A DNA stretch of 64,000 bases from Astropecten irregularis (taxonomy: Eukaryota > Echinodermata > Asteroidea > Paxillosida > Astropectinidae). This document shows positions 62,801 to 64,000 of this stretch, one piece after another. Below the pieces are notes generated by a model, which was given only the letters and a program-made list of their open reading frames with translations, had not been told where the DNA came from and ran no database searches. The stretch covers positions 558,001-622,000 of the forward strand of contig OZ020255.1 of assembly GCA_963971285.1 (NCBI GenBank), in the 5' to 3' direction. The translations under genes were made by a program, and so were the position numbers. The stretch's first letter is position 1; the number at the start of each line of letters is the position of its first letter.

Positions 62801-64000
62801 GTCTCCGGGTTTCTGTGTGGAGAAAGTTAAGTTAACTTCCACTTGTGCCGGCTTTTGGGTGCTTTCTGTTGGTGTTGTGGATGACAGTGGCAAATTCAAT
62901 CTGAGACTGACTGCCCGGACAGTGACTTGTCTGTTAAATGTACTGTCTACGGTAGGTTTCACTTCCTCTTGTTCAGTAATGGGCAGGTCTTTGAGTGTCA
63001 CAAGTCCAGTTGTTTCGTCGACAGATGTCGATGCACTACCAGTGACAGAGGCCAGTTGTCCAGATGATTTGTCCATTGATTCGAGACAATATCCTGTAGT
63101 AAGGGAATCGCGCAGGTTAACAACGAATAATTGACGGTGAAGGAAAAGAATGCGAAACATTTTAATCAACTAGATCTGCGAATGAACTACAAATAATGGT
63201 AGTGGTGTGAAAGGTAAGGTAGAACAATTTATCTGTCGTACCTTGAGTGGTTGATGGCGGAGGTGTTGTGCTTATGACAGTTGTGGTCACTGTAGTGGTT
63301 CGAGTCGTCGGGACAGTGGTAGAGTATTCTAGAAGAAGAAGAGGTGTTGTTATTAAGATTAGTCATTAAGATGTAAGTCACAATGGGTGTTTGCATTCTT
63401 AGATAGAAATATCACGATCTGCTTGTAAAGAAATGCTGTAGAGAGACTTACCTTTCACACAACCGAGGACATGAAGCTCAAAAGTTGTTGCATCAGCATC
63501 ACTGACATTGCGGAACTGAATACGCAATTCTGTCACACCATCCAGTGTTCCTTCGAAATCTGGCAAAAGCGTCGTGATGGGCTCGTCTTGTTTGACGGTG
63601 ATGTTTATTAGCTGTAGAGGAAGATGGTATGGATTCAGCACGGTCAGACACGTTGCCCAGGTGAAAAGAAATGAACAATTGGATCTTAAAAGATTTATGT
63701 TTGCCTGCTTACCTTCTGTTGTCCAGTGGAGTCATCAATGACGTCAGTAAAGGTGCTGTCTCCTGGTTTCTTAACAGTCAGCGTGACGGTGAATGTTATT
63801 GGCTCTTGTGGAGTAGGTTGCCTTGATGTTGTGCTTTCTTGTGTTCCAGTAGGTACAGTGGTTGACCCAGGAGAGCGCAAAGTGACGACAAAGGCTCTGA
63901 CTTGGACGGGTTCCCGGAAGACACGCAGCACACTTGGAATACCACTTGAAGCTTCACCTATTGGTATCTCTGTGATCTTCAGGTACGAGGTGTTTTCGTC
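1..64000 (-). CDS. Giant modular mucin with F5/8-like domains (internal part of one gene)
   Basis: All supported exons lie on the minus strand and join in a single reading frame from right to left. About 207 exons are seen, each bounded by AG at the 5' side and GT at the 3' side. Linker and mini-exons are phase 1 at both ends; domain modules I to III are split 1-0 and 0-1. The predicted chain has about 20 Cys-bounded modules of 160-174 residues separated by Thr/Ser/Pro-rich linkers, then more than 120 mucin mini-exons. No signal peptide, membrane segment, start codon or end of transcript can be identified, so both ends lie outside. A short exon family with a P-G-(E/D)-S motif occurs in the left, middle and 2,550-bp arrays, which supports one gene rather than several neighbours. 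Two or three adjacent paralogues remain possible. No gene name is recognised. Confidence 0.75.
114..8761 (-). CDS. Mucin mini-exons of the 1.6-kb array (types G, S, P, P', M)
   Basis: Five exon types, all phase 1-1. G (87 bp; Gly/Ser/Thr-rich, GSGTGSGQISQGTT): 114-200, 1712-1798, 3311-3397, 4911-4997, 6510-6596, 8107-8193. S (114 bp; begins SPTTLLSSAASEMSTT, ends PFVFPVPG): 487-600, 2085-2198, 3684-3797, 5284-5397, 6882-6995, 8480-8593. P (51 bp; PPGESHVTVRPTPPRR): 718-768, 2316-2366, 3915-3965, 5515-5565, 7113-7163, 8711-8761. P' (51 bp; PPGESQVDVRPTPPRR): 1045-1095, 2644-2694, 4243-4293, 5843-5893, 7440-7490. M (81 bp, or 78 with the inner acceptor; STPGSTTMRLSTLMPTTS): 1357-1437, 2956-3036, 4555-4635, 6155-6235, 7752-7832. 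Transcript order within a unit is M, P', P, S, G, about 128 residues. Donors are GTAAGT, GTAAGA, GTAAGC or GTATGT; acceptors follow T-rich tracts. The Thr/Ser/Pro content fits an O-glycosylated stalk. All copies stay open. Confidence 0.72.
8806..11930. repeat. 1.5-kb tandem repeat, two copies, diverged from the 1.6-kb unit
   Basis: The block around 8988-10263 recurs at about 10489-11765 with a step of 1500-1502 bp. It shares exons G, S and P with the 1.6-kb array but lacks P', and it carries two M-type exons instead of one. It also has about 75 extra bases near 9,750-9,830 and 11,250-11,330. It is a transition zone between the left array and the 663-bp array. Confidence 0.88.
8988..12074 (-). 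CDS. Mucin mini-exons of the 1.5-kb repeat (types Ma, Mb, G, S, P)
   Basis: Phase 1-1 exons. Ma (81 bp; STPASTTKRLSTLLPTTS): 8988-9068, 10489-10569, and a closely related copy 11994-12074. Mb (81 bp; STPGSTTMRLSTLMPTTS): 9199-9279, 10699-10779. G (87 bp): 9556-9642, 11056-11142. S (114 bp): 9983-10096, 11484-11597. P (51 bp): 10213-10263, 11715-11765. Ma is intermediate between M of the left array and A of the middle array: the LSTLLPTTSLLHTTT core of Ma matches A, while its Arg-Gly end matches M. This suggests all these 81-bp exons descend from one ancestor. Splice sites are canonical; the acceptor is mostly CTGCAG. Confidence 0.7.
12085..32150. repeat. 663-bp tandem array, about 30 copies
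   Basis: The unit B-A-C (in + order) recurs every 660-666 bp from about 12.6 kb to 32.1 kb. Units are highly similar but fall into subfamilies, told apart by the intron between A and C, by a poly-A/poly-C length variant between B and A, and by the donor of exon C. The first unit at the left (12,200-12,600) lacks B. The right edge is near 32,150, just past the last C exon. Confidence 0.95.
12200..32144 (-). CDS. 91 mucin mini-exons of the 663-bp array (types A, B, C)
   Basis: All phase 1-1, transcript order C-A-B. A is 81 bp (PTPASTTMGLSTLLPTTS), low ends at 12200, 12626, 13288, 13951, 14615, 15279, 15940, 16604, 17268, 17929, 18593, 19254, 19920, 20581, 21247, 21911, 22572, 23236, 23897, 24563, 25227, 25891, 26552, 27216, 27881, 28542, 29206, 29866, 30531, 31195, 31859. 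B is 81 bp (STPLSTTMRLSTLFPTTS), low ends at 13071, 13733, 14397, 15062, 15723, 16387, 17051, 17712, 18376, 19037, 19702, 20364, 21029, 21694, 22355, 23019, 23680, 24345, 25009, 25674, 26335, 26998, 27664, 28325, 28989, 29650, 30313, 30977, 31642. C is 54 bp (APGESQVHTTTVQPRGG), low ends at 12414, 12858, 13519, 14185, 14847, 15511, 16172, 16836, 17500, 18161, 18825, 19486, 20152, 20813, 21479, 22143, 22804, 23468, 24129, 24795, 25459, 26123, 26784, 27448, 28113, 28774, 29438, 30098, 30763, 31427, 32091. Together about 2,178 residues of Thr/Ser/Pro-rich stalk. Donors are GTATGT after A and B, and GTAAGT or GTGAGT after C. Transcription of every copy is not proven. Confidence 0.72.
32321..32458 (-). 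CDS. Thr-rich linker exon between module IV and the 663-bp array
   Basis: 138 bp, 46 codons, phase 1-1, with acceptor TTCCCAG and donor GTATGT. It encodes a Thr-dominated segment (TTTVTATTSTTSLSTEET, later ETTTQETTITQ). It joins module IV, upstream in the transcript, to the first C exon of the 663-bp array. It is single copy. It is typical mucin sequence with no cysteine. Confidence 0.75.
32520..32658. mobile_element. Small MITE-like element with 17-bp perfect terminal inverted repeats
   Basis: The 17 bases at 32520-32536 (AATGGGAGACTTTGGAG) recur inverted without mismatch at 32642-32658. The interior of about 105 bp contains an alternating purine-pyrimidine tract (GCACGCGCACGCGC, about 32558-32571), unusually CpG-rich for this locus. 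It lies in an intron of the mucin gene. No clear target-site duplication is seen and the family is not recognised. A plain hairpin is the alternative. Confidence 0.5.
32776..33222 (-). CDS. Module IV: divergent single-exon F5/8-like domain
   Basis: 447 bp, 149 codons, phase 1-1. It starts after a TTTTCCAG acceptor with G-E-C-D-E and ends FFGCAEIG before a GTAGGC donor. The first Cys near residue 3 and the G-C near the end match the Cys frame of modules I to III. An internal ENTTYLKV aligns with ENTSYLKI of module I. Unlike the others it is not split by an intron and lacks the Thr/Pro-rich loop in the middle. It carries several N-glycosylation sequons. The donor is weak; reading on, the frame stops at about 32720, so an alternative end of a protein isoform here is possible. 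It is the last Cys-bounded module before the pure mucin part. Confidence 0.62.
33316..33393 (-). CDS. Thr/Pro linker exon upstream of module IV
   Basis: 78 bp, 26 codons, phase 1-1, acceptor TTTACAG, donor GTTAGC (a less usual but valid GT donor). It encodes a segment ending STTPEIKTTTPG. It joins in frame to the start of module IV. Single copy. Confidence 0.6.
33652..33696 (-). CDS. Very short Ser/Thr linker exon
   Basis: 45 bp, 15 codons, phase 1-1, encoding VSEGTDMSTTAAT. The acceptor is CCCAG followed directly by CAG, so a three-base shift of the acceptor would also keep frame. Donor GTAAGT. It is supported by phase and composition only and is the least certain of the linkers. Confidence 0.5.
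33979..34125 (-). CDS. Thr-rich linker exon
   Basis: 147 bp, 49 codons, phase 1-1, acceptor AAAATAG, donor GTGAGT. It encodes a mucin segment beginning FATGEMTTTTTSTSTPLL and ending KTTSNG. It has no cysteine and is unique in the window. Confidence 0.72.
34126..34757. other. Intron of about 630 bp with no recognised content
   Basis: The stretch separates two Thr-rich linker exons. I find no phase-1 exon with splice sites, no repeat shared with the rest of the window and no structural motif. It is one of the longest single-copy introns here. Confidence 0.6.
34758..34904 (-). CDS. Thr-rich linker exon
   Basis: 147 bp, 49 codons, phase 1-1, acceptor TTTAAAG, donor GTAAGT. The product is Thr/Ser-rich (EITTVLEVSPSQVTQ at the start, PNYFTTPG at the end). 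The final TTPG followed by a phase-1 donor matches the end of linker T1 in the right arrays. Confidence 0.75.
35030..35330. mobile_element. SINE-like interspersed repeat in an intron
   Basis: The block includes a conserved-looking stretch (TTTACACCTGGGTGAAGAGG, 35204-35223), then CGAACCCAC and a later GAGTTCGACACGCC that resembles a pol III B box. I recognise the general look of a repeat common in marine deuterostome genomes, but this is from memory and unchecked. Boundaries are approximate. It sits between two linker exons and probably adds nothing to the protein. Confidence 0.4.
35407..35508 (-). CDS. Thr-rich linker exon of the T2 family, downstream of module III
   Basis: 102 bp, 34 codons, phase 1-1, acceptor ACTGTAG, donor GTATTT. 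It starts EYSTTVPTTRSTTTTTSE, the same opening as linker T2 in the repeated units (EYSTTVPTTRTT), so it is a diverged T2. As in the arrays, it directly follows the GCVKG end of a module. Confidence 0.75.
35641..36286 (-). CDS. Module III: F5/8-like domain, two exons
   Basis: First exon 35934-36286 (353 bp, phase 1 to 0), second exon 35641-35797 (157 bp, phase 0 to 1), together 170 residues. It opens GYCLESIDNKHG and closes AFELHVLGCVKG. An N-terminal Cys and a C-terminal hydrophobic-G-C are features of discoidin / factor 5/8 type C domains, where the two Cys pair. Between the strands V-I-V-R-A-V-S and I-N-V-L-F-S lies a Pro/Ser/Thr-rich loop (PPSSNREPMQDSTTPP). It has the same intron position as modules I and II but is clearly diverged and single copy, so it probably predates the array expansions. 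Classification rests on motif and spacing only. Confidence 0.65.
36432..36593 (-). CDS. Long Thr/Ser-rich linker exon
   Basis: 162 bp, 54 codons, phase 1-1, acceptor CCATTAG, donor GTCAGT. It begins EYVTTEITTNSATSTTP and ends ILSTTQG. It links module II, upstream in the transcript, to module III. It is the longest linker in the window. Confidence 0.75.
36908..37533 (-). CDS. Module II, leftmost and most diverged copy
   Basis: Exons 37202-37533 (332 bp) and 36908-37067 (160 bp), 164 residues. It opens GYCLEPMDKSSGQLASV and closes IELQLTVLGCAEG. It differs from the array copies of module II by one codon less in the first exon (LPNTQEQEKATVD in place of LPITEQEEVKPTVD) and by several substitutions. 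It lies outside the 2,053-bp array, so it can serve as an outgroup for the repeated copies. The mid-domain loop is Ser/Thr/Pro-rich (LSSTTPTESTQKPAQ). Confidence 0.68.
37682..37768 (-). CDS. Linker T2, first copy of the 2,550-bp array
   Basis: 87 bp, 29 codons, phase 1-1, acceptor TTCTAG, donor GTATGA. It encodes EYSTTVPTTRTTSVTTT and ends PPPSTTQG. It follows module I directly and precedes module II in transcript order. The same linker recurs 12 times in the window. Confidence 0.78.
37892..38514 (-). CDS. Module I, copy 1: F5/8-like domain, two exons
   Basis: Exon I 38153-38514 (362 bp, phase 1 to 0) and exon I' 37892-38051 (160 bp, phase 0 to 1), 174 residues. It opens GYCLEPMDGEKGLESSI and closes FELHVLGCVKG. 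The start C-x-E-P-x and the end (hydrophobic)-x-V-L-G-C resemble discoidin / factor 5/8 type C domains, a fold that often binds sugars or lipid headgroups outside the cell. Predicted beta strands flank a Thr/Pro-rich loop (STTVPTGTQESTTSRQPTP), an unusual mucin-like insert inside the domain. N-glycosylation sites include ENTS, NIT and NVS. The acceptor is CTATAG, the inner donor GTAAGC and the last donor GTAAGT. Another beta-sandwich family is the main alternative. Confidence 0.7.
38665..38781 (-). CDS. Linker T1', copy 1
   Basis: 117 bp, 39 codons, phase 1-1, acceptor CTTGTAG, donor GTATGA. It starts HSTEKVTTKVTTVTTPTT and ends SERSTTPG. From the fifth or sixth codon on it equals linker T1 of the 2,053-bp array; the first codons differ completely. 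The final G plus the following GA completes Gly before the YC of module I. Confidence 0.75.
38935..38988 (-). CDS. Possible 54-bp exon of the PGES family (PPQETENLKPTVKTTPR)
   Basis: 54 bp, phase 1-1, acceptor GCGCAG, donor GTTATA. The peptide PPQETENLKPTVKTTPR resembles the short exons C and P, and the length and phase match C exactly. The donor is poor, so it may be a dying or rarely used exon. Paralogous copies lie at 42474-42527, 45024-45077 and 47574-47627. Confidence 0.4.
39169..39200 (-). other. Hammerhead-like stem motif, probably degenerate
   Basis: On the minus strand the order is TTTGATAAA, a 6-bp stem (GATCCT...AGGATC) with a 3-base loop, then GAAACG. This recalls the conserved core of hammerhead ribozymes (CUGANGA, stem II, GAAA), but two core positions differ, so activity is unlikely. 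The other 2,550-bp units carry it at 42708-42739, 45258-45289 and 47808-47839. It may be a relic of a small retroelement. Confidence 0.3.
39386..40371. mobile_element. 986-bp non-autonomous DNA transposon with TA target duplication
   Basis: The ends GGGGAAGGCGGGG (39386-39398) and CCCCGCCTTCCCC (40359-40371) are perfect inverted repeats, extending to about 23 bp with two mismatches. TA flanks both sides (39384-39385 and 40372-40373). In the three paralogous units the sequence runs through one TA with no insertion, so the empty site is directly visible. Inside are several subterminal copies of GGGGTAAGTTGAGCC in both directions. No transposase frame is seen. A TA duplication fits the Tc1/mariner superfamily and some others. 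It lies in an intron between exons P and PQ. Confidence 0.85.
40462..40553. mobile_element. (AAT)n tract joined to a TATATAGCGCC hairpin repeat
   Basis: An (ATA)n run of 29 bases leads into TTTATATAGCGCC and, 28 bases on, GGCGCTCTAT, a short inverted repeat. The same block is in the other 2,550-bp units, with 24-base runs beginning at about 43015, 45565 and 48115. This looks like the tail and end of a widespread interspersed element of marine invertebrates. It was present before the 2,550-bp unit was duplicated. Confidence 0.5.
40678..40731 (-). CDS. 54-bp exon of the PGES family (PPGDSEILTTTVQQRRP), copy 1
   Basis: 54 bp, phase 1-1, acceptor TTCCCAG, donor GTAAGT. The peptide PPGDSEILTTTVQQRRP aligns with exon C of the 663-bp array (APGESQVHTTTVQPRGG) with identical length and phase. 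It sits between T2 and T1' in the transcript, where module II is found in the 2,053-bp units. Confidence 0.65.
41221..43279 (-). CDS. 2,550-bp unit, copy 2: T2, module I, T1', PQ, P
   Basis: T2 41221-41307; exon I' 41431-41590; exon I 41692-42053; T1' 42204-42320; weak PQ exon 42474-42527; P exon 43226-43279. It differs from copy 1 by CLEPLDGEKG in place of CLEPMDGEKG and keeps ITELPIG and RSPESTT. No transposon is present: the empty TA site reads CCCTACTTG near 42931-42939. Confidence 0.72.
43771..45829 (-). CDS. 2,550-bp unit, copy 3: T2, module I, T1', PQ, P
   Basis: T2 43771-43857; exon I' 43981-44140; exon I 44242-44603; T1' 44754-44870; PQ 45024-45077; P 45776-45829. Module I here has ITEIPIG and RSPGSTT, the variants shared with all copies further right, while copies 1 and 2 have ITELPIG and RSPESTT. 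This places the expansion boundary between copies 2 and 3. Confidence 0.72.
46321..48379 (-). CDS. 2,550-bp unit, copy 4: T2, module I, T1', PQ, P
   Basis: T2 46321-46407; exon I' 46531-46690; exon I 46792-47153; T1' 47304-47420; PQ 47574-47627; P 48326-48379. Module I carries PMDGDKG (Asp for Glu), a variant shared with the next two copies to the right (49.3 and 51.4 kb), although those belong to the other unit type. Confidence 0.72.
48871..50775 (-). CDS. Junction unit: T2, module I, T1, module II
   Basis: T2 48871-48957; I' 49081-49240; I 49342-49703; T1 49854-49970; II' 50147-50306; II 50441-50775. It is the first unit with module II left of the array. Module I has GDKG. Linker T1 begins EYSTTEMTTKVTTV rather than HSTEKVTTKV. 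Module II opens GYCLESMDKSSGQ and closes LTVLGCAEG; its first exon is 335 bp with an LSSTTPTENTQKPAQ loop (Asn where other copies have Ser). Splicing is 1-0 and 0-1, as in module I. Confidence 0.72.
50924..52828 (-). CDS. 2,053-bp unit: T2, module I, T1, module II
   Basis: T2 50924-51010 (donor GTACGA); I' 51134-51293; I 51395-51756; T1 51907-52023; II' 52200-52359; II 52494-52828. Module I has GDKG. Exon II' has EADFIELQL where the other copies have EADSIELQL. Confidence 0.72.
52977..54881 (-). CDS. 2,053-bp unit: T2, module I, T1, module II
   Basis: T2 52977-53063; I' 53187-53346; I 53448-53809; T1 53960-54076; II' 54253-54412; II 54547-54881. Module I returns to GEKG. Module II has GYCHESMD (His for Leu next to the first Cys) and LKDMPIT (Met for Leu), the most divergent module II of the array. 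Confidence 0.72.
55030..56934 (-). CDS. 2,053-bp unit: T2, module I, T1, module II
   Basis: T2 55030-55116; I' 55240-55399; I 55501-55862; T1 56013-56129; II' 56306-56465; II 56600-56934. It matches the array consensus. A synonymous change near 56860 (TCAACA for TCGACA on the plus strand) is shared with the next unit to the right. Confidence 0.72.
57083..58987 (-). CDS. 2,053-bp unit: T2, module I, T1, module II
   Basis: T2 57083-57169; I' 57293-57452; I 57554-57915; T1 58066-58182; II' 58359-58518; II 58653-58987. It matches the array consensus in protein. Confidence 0.72.
59136..61040 (-). CDS. 2,053-bp unit: T2, module I, T1, module II
   Basis: T2 59136-59222; I' 59346-59505; I 59607-59968; T1 60119-60235; II' 60412-60571; II 60706-61040. 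Its protein matches the consensus. One intronic base change downstream of exon I lengthens the open frame past the donor, without affecting the spliced product. Confidence 0.72.
61189..63093 (-). CDS. 2,053-bp unit: T2, module I, T1, module II
   Basis: T2 61189-61275; I' 61399-61558; I 61660-62021; T1 62172-62288; II' 62465-62624; II 62759-63093. Module I has GLEYSITPEG where every other copy has GLESSITPEG. Confidence 0.72.
63242..64000 (-). CDS. 2,053-bp unit, cut by the window edge: T2 and most of module I
   Basis: T2 63242-63328; I' 63452-63611; exon I from 63713 to beyond 64000 (288 of an expected 362 bp). The sequence is still at consensus at the edge, so the array continues upstream in the gene. 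Confidence 0.72.

Larger units (their letters stand above)
48865..64000. repeat. 2,053-bp tandem array, about 7.4 copies, running off the right edge
   Basis: Equivalent points recur at exactly 2,053 bp without a length change (exon I' ends at 49081, 51134, 53187, 55240, 57293, 59346, 61399, 63452). Copies differ at only a few bases, introns included, so the array is young or kept uniform by conversion. Its T2 to T1 interval of 954 bp contains module II; the matching interval in the 2,550-bp unit is 1,451 bp and contains repeats and P exons. Confidence 0.96.

Noticed and set aside
1-64000. CRISPR-like or prokaryotic repeat arrays
   Set aside because: Units are far too long, contain introns, and there are no spacers or cas genes. 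The sequence is eukaryotic.

Overview
The window is eukaryotic: an AT-rich stretch with more than 200 very short exons, all on the minus strand, separated by mostly 100-250 bp introns with canonical GT/AG ends. Nothing bacterial, organellar or viral is visible. The extracellular modular protein style, the interspersed repeats (an (AAT)n plus TATATAGCGCC element and a SINE-like block resembling those of marine deuterostomes) and the transposon remains suggest a marine invertebrate, perhaps echinoderm- or lancelet-like. The species is an inference and I cannot fix it.

Everything coding that I can support reads right to left and fits the inside of one giant secreted or surface mucin-like gene; neither its first nor its last exon is in the window. 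Nearly every exon has phase 1 at both ends, so any exon or block can be duplicated or lost without shifting the frame. I count about 207 exons (211 with four weaker ones), about 24 kb of coding sequence and roughly 8,000 codons.

Layout in transcript order, right to left. (1) 64,000-48,865: a 2,053-bp unit, about 7.4 copies. Each unit carries two-exon module I, Thr-rich linker T2, two-exon module II and Thr-rich linker T1. (2) 49,955-37,675: a 2,550-bp unit, four copies. Module I is kept, module II is absent, and its place is taken by small exons and repeats. The leftmost copy is interrupted by a 986-bp TA-flanked transposon that is missing from the other three. (3) 37,533-32,321: single-copy modules II, III and IV separated by unique Thr/Ser-rich linkers. 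(4) 32,150-12,085: a 663-bp unit, about 30 copies, made of three mini-exons of 54, 81 and 81 bp. (5) 11,930-1: 1.5-kb and then 1.6-kb units built from related mini-exons of 51-114 bp.

The modules of 149-174 residues start near a Cys and end in a hydrophobic-G-C motif, as discoidin / coagulation factor 5/8 type C domains do. I call them F5/8-like with moderate confidence. The linkers and mini-exons are Thr/Ser/Pro-rich and would be O-glycosylated mucin stalk. The likely product is a very long stalk bearing 20 or more lectin-like beads, of the kind found in mucus, egg coats, surface coats or innate immunity; that role is inference. Because the arrays are nearly identical, copy number should be checked against long reads.
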